This document shows, in pieces, positions 54,316 through 62,607 of a stretch of DNA of 64,000 bases. The notes under the pieces are model-generated. The model was given only the letters and a program-made list of their open reading frames with translations. It was not told the DNA's origin and searched no databases. Source of the stretch: Prosthecochloris sp. (GTDB lineage: Bacteria; Bacteroidota; Chlorobiia; Chlorobiales; Chlorobiaceae); contig RAZP01000035.1 in NCBI GenBank assembly GCA_004028745.1, positions 1 through 64,000 of the forward strand. The letters run 5' to 3'. The translations under genes and the position numbers were made by a program. Every line of letters starts with the position of its first letter. Position 1 is the first letter of the stretch.

Positions 54316-55126
54316 GTTTTCGGTTGCGATTCTTTTCACGGTTGCGGCAGCGCTGTTTTCCGGGGGACCCTTTCAGGTGTTGTATTCCAAGCCTCCCGAT
54401 GTTGGAGGGAAAGAGGCCGACAAGGACATGCCAAAGGCTTCTGAAATCTTGGAGAAAGCAGATGCTGCACGGTCTCCTTGGGCTGATTTTACCATGGTGG
54501 CCGATATAGCTTTTGAGAAACACAGCCAGCAGAAAAGAGAAAAATTTCGTGTATTCGTAAAAGATTATCTCAAAACTCTTGTCAGCTATATTGATCCGGT
54601 CAAACAGCGAGGCAATATGCTGTTGATGGTTGGCGATAACCTCTGGTACTATGTGAACAATACCCGGCGCCCCATGCGGATAACTCCTATTCAGAAACTT
54701 TCGGGCGGGGCATCATACGGGGATATTACAAGATTGAAGTGGTCGGGTGATTATGTGCCGGAAATAGCAGGAGAGCAATCGGTAGTAGTCGGGGAACGCT
54801 CTTACGATACATGGTTTTTGAAACTCAAAGCAAATTCAAAAAGTGCTACATACCATACGATAGATCTCTATGTCGAGAAAGGTACTTTTTTCCCCCGCAA
54901 AGCGGTAGTGTATCTTCAATCAGGAAAAAAAATGAAAACAATGTATTTTACGGAATACAGAACGATGGCCGGAAAGATGATGAATACACGGATCGAGTTT
55001 ATTGATCATCTAAGTTCGAACAGCATGACTTCACTGATCTTCAGCAATGTTGTTGTCAGGAAGTCTCCTGGCAGATTTTTTCTCAAATCAAGCCTTTCCT
55101 CTCTTTACAGTGAGGTTGTGTATTGA
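54308..55126 (+). CDS. LolA-like outer-membrane lipoprotein-sorting protein
   Basis: A 272-residue periplasmic protein. Signal MYKFSVAILFTVAAALFSGG. The core DFTMVADIAFEKHSQQKREKFRVFV, MLLMVGDNLWYYVNNTRRPM and the late KTMYFTEYRTMAGKMMNTRIEF match the COG2834 family (LolA/LolB-like fold). It likely receives a hydrophobic cargo from the upstream ABC system and carries it toward the outer membrane. Overlaps the permease gene by eight bases. Confidence 0.85.
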   Translation: MYKFSVAILFTVAAALFSGGPFQVLYSKPPDVGGKEADKDMPKASEILEKADAARSPWADFTMVADIAFEKHSQQKREKFRVFVKDYLKTLVSYIDPVKQRGNMLLMVGDNLWYYVNNTRRPMRITPIQKLSGGASYGDITRLKWSGDYVPEIAGEQSVVVGERSYDTWFLKLKANSKSATYHTIDLYVEKGTFFPRKAVVYLQSGKKMKTMYFTEYRTMAGKMMNTRIEFIDHLSSNSMTSLIFSNVVVRKSPGRFFLKSSLSSLYSEVVY

Positions 55127-55204
55127 TCGATAAACAGTGCTGCTGTAAAAAGCTACAGCAGGTTACCTGTGTGTAAAACTCTATAATCTTCAAGGTCCCA
55201 AACA

Positions 55205-56566
55205 ATGATAAGCATGTTGCATTTGTTCAAGACCGACAAGGGGAAAAACAAATCACTGTTTTTTCCTGGGAAAGCAGCTTTGATTGTCCTGATTCTGCTT
55301 TGCGTCTGCGGTATTCAATCTCTCCGTGCCGAGGACGGGGGGGATTCAGACGTTTCTTCTCTCTCCTACTCTTTGCGCCTGAGAGGTGAAAGCGAGAGGA
55401 TTGATCTGAGCAACTCGCGTTTAAATCCTGACAATCTGCTTCGGCGATATGATGAGCGTTTAGAGGGTTTCCTGCTTGGCAGCGCTATGTACCGCGGGCT
55501 TGGAGGGGTTGTCGAAACAGAGTTACGTCTCGGTTATGAGTATCTTGCAGGGGAGTCACTTACCGCGTCATTCGATGATGATGAGCTCAGCGCGGTCATC
55601 AATCAGCTATACTATCGAAGTTCTTCAGAGCCTTTTTCATTCGTGCTGGGGAGAAAAAAGGTTCGTTGGGGTGTAGGATATTCTTACAGCCCTACCGACC
55701 TTGTTACCCAGTTGAAGAATCCCGAGGATCCCGATGACAGGCTCAGCAGGGTCGAAGGGGCCGATCTTTTGCAGGTTTCCTATCTCAATGGCTCGAGCCA
55801 GATTGACCTTGTTTATTTTCCTGAGGTTGACTGGAATTTTGACAATTCTTTTATCGGAAAGAGCAGGGTGGGTATGCGATGGTACCAGTTTATCGATCCT
55901 TTTGATCTCTCTTTTGTGGGAATGATCGATGATGATGGAGAGTGGGCTGCAGGCTTGAATACCTCGGTAGCTGTCGGCAACGCGCTTGAATTGCATGCCG
56001 AGTACCTTTACTCCTCCGACAACGATCGGAATTATCCTGATACAGGAGTGGATCCGGAGCAGTTTATCTATCCCTATTTCCCATCATCCAGTGACGGTGT
56101 CCACGATGTGTTGCTTGGCGGGCAGTATACGTTTGACAATAACCTCAATCTAACCCTTGAATATCTTTACAGGAGTTCAGGATACTCTGAGAGCGAGTTC
56201 GATGCTTATTACAACCATATCGCCTGGCTCGATAACCAATATTTCCAGTTGGTTGACAATGAACCGGCAGTTTCCGGACTGAAAGAAGCAGCCGTGAATT
56301 TCAGGGCACCTCAGCGCAGACATTACCTTTTTACAAGATTATATCATCCTGAGGTTGTAAGGTTCGTTTCGCTTGAAATGTACAGTTACGTGGGGCTGGA
56401 AGACGGCAGCGGTTTTTTTGTTATTATGCCGACCTATAAAGGTTCGGATTCTTTCGATCTCTATGTTCGACTGAAAAAGTTCTGGGGAGATCAAGATACG
56501 GAGTTTGGGCTCGTACCCGAGGATTTAAGCGCCATTGTCGGTGTCTCCCTGTACATGGGAGGATAA
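55205..56566 (+). CDS. Putative outer-membrane beta-barrel protein of the cluster
   Basis: A 453-residue exported protein, signal ending about SLRA/EDGG. Alternating strands such as GVVETELRLGYEYLAG, FSFVLGRKKVRWGVGYSYSPTDL and LLGGQYTFDNNLNLTLEYLY indicate a barrel; the last residues (AIVGVSLYMGG) are consistent. The GRKKVRWGxGY pattern resembles DUF1302/porin-like proteins. It lies 80 bp after the LolA-like gene and before a terminator, so it is probably the outer-membrane partner. Confidence 0.75.
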   Translation: MISMLHLFKTDKGKNKSLFFPGKAALIVLILLCVCGIQSLRAEDGGDSDVSSLSYSLRLRGESERIDLSNSRLNPDNLLRRYDERLEGFLLGSAMYRGLGGVVETELRLGYEYLAGESLTASFDDDELSAVINQLYYRSSSEPFSFVLGRKKVRWGVGYSYSPTDLVTQLKNPEDPDDRLSRVEGADLLQVSYLNGSSQIDLVYFPEVDWNFDNSFIGKSRVGMRWYQFIDPFDLSFVGMIDDDGEWAAGLNTSVAVGNALELHAEYLYSSDNDRNYPDTGVDPEQFIYPYFPSSSDGVHDVLLGGQYTFDNNLNLTLEYLYRSSGYSESEFDAYYNHIAWLDNQYFQLVDNEPAVSGLKEAAVNFRAPQRRHYLFTRLYHPEVVRFVSLEMYSYVGLEDGSGFFVIMPTYKGSDSFDLYVRLKKFWGDQDTEFGLVPEDLSAIVGVSLYMGG

Positions 56567-56569
56567 AAA

Positions 56570-56597
56570 AACTCCCGCGGTTCTTCGCACGGGAGTT
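56570..56597. terminator. Bidirectional intrinsic terminator at the end of the cluster
   Basis: AACTCCCG pairs with CGGGAGTT around a 12-base loop; an A-run lies on the left. It ends the plus-strand cluster and works better on the minus strand (T-run) for rlpA. Confidence 0.75.
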
Positions 56598-56641
56598 GCA
56601 ATGCATTTGTTTGTCAGAGGGATCGACTTATAGAGGTGTCC

Positions 56642-57163
56642 TTATGAGGCGTTCGATTCGCCTTCATAGACCTCGATGCGGACTTTTGTCACACCTTTTT
56701 GCAAAAGGTCGATCTCTTTTGCCGCCTCGAGAGAGAGGTCGATGATTCTGCCCTTGATGTACGGGCCACGGTCGTTGATTCTTACCAGAACCTTTTTGCC
56801 GTTGGAAAGGTTGGTGACGCGGACCATGGAACCGAAGGGCAACGACTTGTGAGCAGCAGTTAGTTCATGCATGTTGAAGCGCTCGCCGTTAGCGGTCAGG
56901 CGTCCATGAAATCTGTCGGCATAGTATGATGCTTTTCCTTCCGTAATCATGAAAAGCTTGCCGAGCTCTTTTTCCGCATCAGGACTCGCAAGTGAATCGC
57001 GCTGCATTTGGAATGGGCTGATAACCTTTTCCAAAACCGGAACAGCAGAGATTCCTGATTGTATCGATGTATAATTGGCGCTTGTCTGACAGCCGGTTAG
57101 TTGAATAAGGAAAAAGGCGGCTATAGAAAAATGAAAGGCAAACGTGAGTCGTCTATTGTTCAT
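56642..57163 (-). CDS. rlpA: RlpA-like lipoprotein (septal ring lytic transglycosylase family)
   Basis: A 173-residue lipoprotein (lipobox LTGC). The double-psi beta-barrel domain reads GKASYYADRFHGRLTANGERFNMHELTAAHKSLPFGS and VRINDRGPYIKGRIIDLS, with the catalytic His/Asp region conserved. There is no SPOR domain. Acts on naked glycan strands at the septum or periplasm in characterised homologues. Confidence 0.93.
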   Translation of the reverse strand: MNNRRLTFAFHFSIAAFFLIQLTGCQTSANYTSIQSGISAVPVLEKVISPFQMQRDSLASPDAEKELGKLFMITEGKASYYADRFHGRLTANGERFNMHELTAAHKSLPFGSMVRVTNLSNGKKVLVRINDRGPYIKGRIIDLSLEAAKEIDLLQKGVTKVRIEVYEGESNAS

Positions 57164-57671
57164 ATTGTCTGTTTTTGATTAAATCTGTTCTTGGTGTTTT
57201 TTAATAAAAAATACCTGAGAACAGCAATTATTTATTGCTTAATATAAGGAAAAAAAGTATAATTAAAGCCAAAGTGTATGATTTTTATCTAAGTGATTAT
57301 AATAAAGACACTTATATTTTCCGTGCGCTTCGTTTTTTTCGATTTTCTATTTCCCTTCGCTATCAATTCTGCATGATTTTCCCGCCAGCACTTCATTTAC
57401 GAATTAATTGTTTTCATGCACCTGGCGTAAACTATTGCTTCCTGAATACGGTTATGTAAAAGTGCAATGTATCTGCCGCGTATTCGATAACCTGAATTGG
57501 GCGATGTTTGAGCATCCCGGCATAATCAGTTGTCCCGGCGAGTCGGGAAGCTGGCAGTGGGCAAAATTACAATGACCGCTTGGTTTTTGGGTACAGCATT
57601 TCTTTCTGACACTGTTTGCCGGGACAGTGTGAAGCGTTCTGTTCAGGGCACACTTAATCAGGGAAAATTGT
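57164..57671. other. Divergent intergenic region, no gene seen
   Basis: About 510 bp, AT-rich on the rlpA side. TTGTCCCGGCGAGTCGGG at 57529-57546 is almost the same as at 4264-4281, a dispersed hairpin sequence. No gene is supported. Confidence 0.4.
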
Positions 57672-58889
57672 ATGCGTTTGATTCTGATGACCGGAAAAGG
57701 AGGGGTCGGAAAGACCTCTATGGCAGCGGCAACGGGGCTCCGCTGTGCGGAAATGGGCTATAAAACTCTGGTTCTGAGCACAGACCCCGCTCACTCGCTT
57801 GCCGACAGCTTTGATGTCGAGCTTGGGCATGAGCCCAAGGAGGTATGTCAAAATCTTTGGGGAGCGGAGCTCGACGTTCTCGAAGAGCTTGAACAGAATT
57901 GGGGATCGGTAAAACGTTATATCACAGAAGTCTTGCAGGCACGCGGCCTTGAAGGCGTCCAAGCTGAGGAGCTGGCTATTCTTCCCGGGTCTGATGAGAT
58001 TTTTGGACTGGTAAGGGTATTCCGGCATCACAAGGAAGGGCATTACGATGTACTGATCATAGATTCCGCTCCTACGGGAACAGCGTTGAGGCTGTTGAGT
58101 ATTCCGGAGGTTACCGGTTGGTATATGCGTCGTTTTTACAAACCCTTGGAAAAAGTTGCGGTAACGCTCAGGCCTATCGTTGAGCCGATATTCAGGCCAA
58201 TCGCGGGTTTTTCCCTGCCTGACAAACAGATGATGGACGTGCCGTATGAGTTTTATCAGAAGATCGAGAGGCTGGGAGAGATCCTGACGGATAACACCGT
58301 GACAACTGTACGGCTTGTCACCAATCCAGAGCGCATGGTTCTCAATGAGTCTCTCAGGGCTCATGCCTATCTCAGTCTCTACGATATCTCTACGGATCTT
58401 ATTATCGCCAACAGGGTCATTCCCGACGAGGTGACCGACCCGTATTTCCAATACTGGAAAGAAAATCAGAAGATCTACCGTGATGAAATTTACGAGAATT
58501 TCAACCCTCTGCCGGTCAAAGAGGTTCCTTTATATTCACGGGAGATATGCGGGCTTAGAACGCTCGATACGTTGAAGGAACTGCTCTATGGCGACGAAGA
58601 TCCTTCCCAAGTGTACTATAAGGAAAATACGATGCGGGTTGAACAGGTCAAACACGGCTATACGCTTGAAATTTTACTTCCGGGGATAGAAAAAGATCAA
58701 GTACAAATCACCAAAAAAGGGGATGAACTGAACGTCCGCATTGGTAATCATCGTCGAAACCTCGTGCTGCCCCAGGCGCTTGCAACGCTTAAAACCGCTG
58801 GTGCCGAAATGGGAGATGAGCTCTTGAAGATTACATTTGTAGAAGAAAATGGGCAAAATACCGGGGAGAAGAATAAAAAAAGCTCATAG
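57672..58889 (+). CDS. ArsA/GET3-family ATPase with C-terminal HSP20-like domain
   Basis: A 405-residue P-loop ATPase. The deviant Walker A is MTGKGGVGKTSMAAATG; switch I DPAHSLADSFD and switch II IIDSAPTGTALRLL are typical of Get3/ArsA. Only one ATPase domain is present, so it works as a dimer. Residues from about 325 on (MRVEQVKHGYTLEILLPGIEKDQVQITKKGDEL) form an alpha-crystallin/HSP20-like domain. This type is common in green sulfur and other phototrophic bacteria, with unknown clients; arsenite export is unlikely, as no ArsB is near. Confidence 0.9.
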   Translation: MRLILMTGKGGVGKTSMAAATGLRCAEMGYKTLVLSTDPAHSLADSFDVELGHEPKEVCQNLWGAELDVLEELEQNWGSVKRYITEVLQARGLEGVQAEELAILPGSDEIFGLVRVFRHHKEGHYDVLIIDSAPTGTALRLLSIPEVTGWYMRRFYKPLEKVAVTLRPIVEPIFRPIAGFSLPDKQMMDVPYEFYQKIERLGEILTDNTVTTVRLVTNPERMVLNESLRAHAYLSLYDISTDLIIANRVIPDEVTDPYFQYWKENQKIYRDEIYENFNPLPVKEVPLYSREICGLRTLDTLKELLYGDEDPSQVYYKENTMRVEQVKHGYTLEILLPGIEKDQVQITKKGDELNVRIGNHRRNLVLPQALATLKTAGAEMGDELLKITFVEENGQNTGEKNKKSS

Positions 58890-58895
58890 AATAAA

Positions 58896-58916
58896 GGGCA
58901 CCTCTATTAATTGTCG
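58896..58916. repeat. Single left end of the MITE family
   Basis: GGGCACCTCTATTAATTGTCG directly after the arsA stop equals the consensus left end. The right end is missing. Confidence 0.65.
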
Positions 58917-59006
58917 TTCTTTTTAATCTTAAATTATAGTTATATTTCTCGTTACCTTAATCTATATATCGAGTCAGTTTGATTCGAAGAGGAGAAAAAG
59001 AGCGTG

Positions 59007-59294
59007 ATGTCTTTTCAGGTTGGAGATCCGGTCATATACAGGAAACCTAAGAGCTCTTCGCGTCCGGGTCCGCGGGCAAGGCAGGTATATCCTCTTGAGC
59101 ATGGAGAGGCTTACCATTATGTGGTTGATAAATTCTGGAAGGTGATCGGTATCAACGATGACGATACTGTTGATGTTGTCACCCGAACGGGAAAAAAGCA
59201 TCGTCTCGAGAAAGATGACCCGAACCTCCAGAAAGCACGTTTCCTAAAATACCTTCTTTTCAGGAAACGTTTCCCTGATCTGGAAACCTTATAA
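59007..59294 (+). CDS. Small conserved-looking protein, unknown function
   Basis: A 95-residue basic protein: MSFQVGDPVIYRKPKSSSRPG, then ARQVYPLEHGEAYHYVVDKFWKVI and VDVVTRTGKKHRLEKDDPNL. The opening GDPVIYRK and middle VDVVTRTGKKHRL suggest an SH3-like small barrel. GAGGAG precedes the start; a GTG three bases earlier is possible. The function is not known. Confidence 0.65.
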   Translation: MSFQVGDPVIYRKPKSSSRPGPRARQVYPLEHGEAYHYVVDKFWKVIGINDDDTVDVVTRTGKKHRLEKDDPNLQKARFLKYLLFRKRFPDLETL

Positions 59295-59315
59295 CAGTTT
59301 CCTTTTTGTTTTCGT

Positions 59316-59549
59316 TTAATCTTCACCTTCGCCTACAGGTTCTGATCCTGTTCTCAGGTGGTGTACCTCGGTATCGAACCACAACGGCTTTTCATTGCGG
59401 AGCATACTGACCACCACCTGAAATTCAGCCGGATCTTTGAAGATCCTGTTTTCAATAAGCTGATTGCTTGAATCGTAGAGAGCGATCCTTCCTTTATGCT
59501 CATTCAAATCCCACCTGCTGTAATAGCTTGCAACAAGTACATTAGCCAT
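59316..59549 (-). CDS. Small protein, unknown function
   Basis: A 77-residue protein: MANVLVASYYSRWDLNEHKGRIALYD, FKDPAEFQVVVSMLRNEKPLWFDTE and an acidic end. Mixed alpha/beta pattern with good amphipathic periodicity, so it is likely a real gene. Convergent with the previous one. The hexamer array starts about 70 bp upstream of its start codon and could influence its promoter. Confidence 0.6.
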   Translation of the reverse strand: MANVLVASYYSRWDLNEHKGRIALYDSSNQLIENRIFKDPAEFQVVVSMLRNEKPLWFDTEVHHLRTGSEPVGEGED

Positions 59550-59620
59550 AGTCGACTTTGTTTAGGTTGTGGTACAATTCCTGCTTGATTGTTTTTCCTG
59601 CTTCCCGATATCTTTCCCCT

Positions 59621-59714
59621 ATCGTAATCGTAATCGTAATCGTAATCGTAATCGTAATCGTAATCGTAATCGTAATCGTAATCGTAATCGTAATCGTAAT
59701 CGTAATCGTAATCG
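59621..59714. repeat. Perfect tandem hexamer array (ATCGTA)n, about 15.7 units
   Basis: Ninety-four bases of uninterrupted ATCGTA. Both strands stay open through it, giving artificial VI, RN or DY repeats. A short two-unit trace of the same motif is at 8572-8587. It lies in a repeat-filled gap. Confidence 0.95.
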
Positions 59715-59744
59715 GCCTTTTCCCTTTCTTTTTTTCGATACACT

Positions 59745-59964
59745 GCCGGCTCCGAAGACTGCTTACCGGTTTAAAATTCTCCTGCTCACCATACCGTACG
59801 GGCGAAAAATTTTTCGTCCCTACTCATGCTATACCGCCATCAACCAACCAGCACTTCAACACTCATTCTTCATTGTTCCTCACTCAGCTCACAGGGGGGG
59901 CTGCCCCTACAATTCAACGATTCAACAGCTCAACAATTCAACAACCTTCTTGTTTAATTCTGGT
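59745..59964. repeat. Composite repeat after the hexamer array
   Basis: Contains the palindrome GGGCGAAAAATTTTTCGTCCC (59800-59820), GGGGGGGCTGCCCC (59894-59907) and a run of CAACGATTCAACAGCTCAAC units (59910-59955). Same components as at 4738-4996 and 8556-8816. Confidence 0.65.
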
Positions 59965-61290
59965 TTATTCATCGTCAACAAACCTCGCCCCCCTGAGCAC
60001 TGCCCAGCCTTGTGTTGCTTTTTCACCAGAAGGAATAATGGTTTCAGCGGAAACGAGGGCATTGTTCAGAATAGTCCCGATAAACCCCGCCCCTGTAAGG
60101 TTTGCTCCTCTCAGATCAGCTTTTGTAAGATCGGCATCGTACAAATTGGCGTTTGAAAGGTTTGCTTTGTTCAGGCTGGCTCCGTGAAGCCTTGCTCCAT
60201 GGAATTGTACGCCGGTGAGAGCGGCTCCACTCAGGTCGGCGTTTTTCATAAACGCACGTTCAAAATTTGCCCCCTGGAGGTTTGCGTTGCGGAAAATGGT
60301 TTTTACCAGACTGGCTCTTGTCCATGAAGTGTTGACAAGATCGGCCCCTGAAAAGTCAGCTTTGTCGAGTTTGGCTCCGTTCATGCTTGAACTTTTCATG
60401 TCCACCCCTTTCATGTCCGCCCCTTCCAGCCCGGCGTCATCGAGGTTTTCATCCTGAAGATCAGTATCCATATCGGGATTCTGGTTTCGAAGGGTGTTCC
60501 AGGCTTCCACATCCTGTAAAAGGATTGTTTCCGGGGCATTTTCAATGGAGGTTTCTGGTTCAGGTGTTCCAGGGGTGCTGTAGGTTGCAGGAGTCGGAAG
60601 AGGTGCTGCCTTCATGGCAACAGGTGTTTTTTCCGCTTCTTGTGCATATCTCGCACCGTTGATAGAGGCCCATAGTGAAGTTGCTCTTTTGCCTGACGGA
60701 AGAATGGTATTATTTGAAATTTTTGCTCCTTCCAGTTGAGCTTGCCTGAGCAGTTTTGCTCCAGTCAGGTTCGCTCCCCTGAGATCAGCTTTTTTCAAGT
60801 TTGCCTCGAAAAAGCGGACATTTTCAAGACTTGCTTCTTTCATGTTTGCTCCTTCGAGGTTTGCAAAACGGAAATCAGCGTCAGGAAGGTTTGCGTTACT
60901 GAAGTTTGCTCCTTTTGCATAGGCGTTTTTCAGGTCAGCTTTTGAAAGGTTTGCCCCTTTAAGATTGGCGTCCCTGAGGTTTGTCCGCTTGAGCTTTGCA
61001 AACAAAAGGTTGGCATTCTGGAGGTTTGCTCTATTGAGTTTCGCGCCGTTTAACTGGGCTTTGACCATGCTCGCGTCGTGGAGATCAACATTGTCGAGAT
61101 CGGCATCCTCAAGGTTTGCTTTGTTGAGATCGATTGTCATGGATGGCTGCCCGGTGCGCATGGTATTCCATGCACTGACATCCGAGAGAAGTTCTTTTAA
61201 AGCTATTGGATTAAATCCAAAAGTTTTACCGGAGGAGGGTCCACTTTGTAATACCAGAAGCAAAGCTGAAAGAAGGAGCATTTTTTTCAT
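59965..61290 (-). CDS. Exported pentapeptide-repeat protein with duplicated array
   Basis: A 441-residue protein with a signal peptide (MLLLSALLLVLQSGPSSG). Two long arrays of A(D/N)LXX pentapeptides are present, residues about 55-190 and 275-420. Each is preceded by a similar lead (DVSAWNTMRTGQPSMTIDL and DVEAWNTLRNQNPDMDTDL) and followed by TIIPSGEKAT-like text and WAxxxGARxxxE. So the whole unit was duplicated inside the gene. The arrays form right-handed quadrilateral beta-helices; function in the periplasm is unknown. Confidence 0.9.
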   Translation of the reverse strand: MKKMLLLSALLLVLQSGPSSGKTFGFNPIALKELLSDVSAWNTMRTGQPSMTIDLNKANLEDADLDNVDLHDASMVKAQLNGAKLNRANLQNANLLFAKLKRTNLRDANLKGANLSKADLKNAYAKGANFSNANLPDADFRFANLEGANMKEASLENVRFFEANLKKADLRGANLTGAKLLRQAQLEGAKISNNTILPSGKRATSLWASINGARYAQEAEKTPVAMKAAPLPTPATYSTPGTPEPETSIENAPETILLQDVEAWNTLRNQNPDMDTDLQDENLDDAGLEGADMKGVDMKSSSMNGAKLDKADFSGADLVNTSWTRASLVKTIFRNANLQGANFERAFMKNADLSGAALTGVQFHGARLHGASLNKANLSNANLYDADLTKADLRGANLTGAGFIGTILNNALVSAETIIPSGEKATQGWAVLRGARFVDDE

Positions 61291-61367
61291 GAGAACACAA
61301 TTAACGTTATGGAACGCAGGTTGTTACGGTAATATATATAACCAAGCAGTCTAACGAGAAATAATCA

Positions 61368-61467
61368 GAGCACCTCGATTTATTTATTCCGCGCTTCAAT
61401 TGCATCGTTGAGCGGATGAGAGGGGTTTCTGCGCAATCGGGACTCATGACAATTAATAGAGGTGCCC
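61368..61467. mobile_element. Short MITE copy (100 bp) with ATCA target duplication
   Basis: Ends GAGCACCTCGATTTATTT and GACAATTAATAGAGGTGCCC. Flanked by ATCA at 61364-61367 and 61468-61471. The interior is shorter than in the 142-bp copies, an internal deletion form. It lies within 2 bp of the transporter stop codon. Confidence 0.85.
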
Positions 61468-61468
61468 A

Positions 61469-62290
61469 TCAGATTCTGGAACGCAGAAGAATAAGTGAGC
61501 CTGCGATAATCAGAGTCCCCCCGGCCCACGCTGATGCCGGTGGGACTTCATTCCAGAAAAAGTAGCCGAACAAGATTGAGAAAATAATGGAGGTATAGCT
61601 TGCTGCGGCAACAACCGGGGCGTAATCCATTCTGTAGGCAAGTGTCATCAGGTACTGGCCGATGGTCGAAAAAAGCGCTACCCCACCCAGAAGGAGCCAT
61701 TCCGTATGGTCAGGCATGATGAATGATGGTCCCATCCAGATGGAACTGAGCAGTGCGGTAATAACAAAAAAGTTTGCAACGATTGTTGCCGGATCGTCAG
61801 TGCGGTTAAGTTTTCTGACGAGCAAATGAGCTATTGCCGAAGCCGTGGCTGCACCGATACTTGCCCAGGCTGCCGCAGTCCATCCCAATGAGGGATCCAG
61901 AATAAGCACAATGCCTATTAACCCTGTTCCAATCGCGAGCCACACAGAAGGGCTTGTTTTTTCCCCAACTACCCATGGTGCGAGAATTGCCAGGATAAGC
62001 GGTTGTGTTTTCCCAAGGAAAACGCTTACAGCAAGCGGCATATGTGTCAGCGCATAATAAAAGCCGCTGATCGCCAGGAATCCGAAAAAGGCTCGCAGGA
62101 GAAGAGTCTTCCATGCTGTTACAATCAGCTTTTTTTTCTGCAGCCACAGCGCTCCGAGAAAAAAAGGAAGAGGCAGGATACTGCGGAATAAAATGATTTC
62201 CGGTATTGGCAATGACGAGCCGATTCCCTTGATCATTGCAGCCATTGTGGCGAAGCAGGCTGAGGCTATGAGCATGAGAACGACACTCAT
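61469..62290 (-). CDS. DMT-superfamily permease (EamA family)
   Basis: A 273-residue inner-membrane exporter with ten helices in two EamA halves. First half: MSVVLMLIASACFATMAAMIKG, ILFRSILPLPFFLGALWL and YYALTHMPLAVSVFLGKTQPLIL. Second half: AAAWASIGAATASAIAHLLVRKL and VVAAASYTSIIFSILFGYFFWNE. Substrate unknown, perhaps metabolites or nucleotide sugars. The stop is at the edge of a MITE. Confidence 0.88.
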   Translation of the reverse strand: MSVVLMLIASACFATMAAMIKGIGSSLPIPEIILFRSILPLPFFLGALWLQKKKLIVTAWKTLLLRAFFGFLAISGFYYALTHMPLAVSVFLGKTQPLILAILAPWVVGEKTSPSVWLAIGTGLIGIVLILDPSLGWTAAAWASIGAATASAIAHLLVRKLNRTDDPATIVANFFVITALLSSIWMGPSFIMPDHTEWLLLGGVALFSTIGQYLMTLAYRMDYAPVVAAASYTSIIFSILFGYFFWNEVPPASAWAGGTLIIAGSLILLRSRI

Positions 62291-62607
62291 TGAAGATCAA
62301 AATTCAAAAGTGAAAAGTCAAAACGTTGTTATTGCTTGTTCTTATACATGGCAATGCTTTTCTATAGGTCTTATGAGTCCCATAAGACCTATAAAATTCA
62401 CTTATTCTATTGGCTTGGTTTTCTAAGTTGGCACTGTTTGCCTTCCGGCTCTCGTGAAAGGAGAAAAAAGCAAATTTTGAAGAGGTTTCATAATTGCCAG
62501 GAAAAATATTCCGGGGGCTGTCGGTAGAAACGAAATATGTTATCATTGCGTTACGGTTATATAGTTGAAGAATTGAAAAGCAATCCCGCGTTTAGGGGGT
62601 ATAATCT
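62291..62607. repeat. Intergenic region with a perfect 13-bp inverted repeat
   Basis: TATAGGTCTTATG (62363-62375) and CATAAGACCTATA (62381-62393) around AGTCC. It could be a hairpin or a protein-binding site between divergent genes. The remaining 250 bp show no gene. Confidence 0.6.

Noticed and set aside
57235..57459. 74-codon plus-strand frame in the rlpA-arsA gap
   Set aside because: Phe/Ile/Lys-rich composition reflects AT-rich DNA; no start signal or motif.
57654..58451. 265-codon minus-strand frame over arsA
   Set aside because: Antisense to a clear ATPase gene; no recognisable protein features.
59621..59714. CRISPR-like array
   Set aside because: Six-base units without spacers; no cas genes in the window.
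59504..60187. Open frames through the hexamer array (DYDYDY, VIVIVI, RNRNRN)
   Set aside because: Any hexamer without a stop keeps frames open. These are repeat artefacts.
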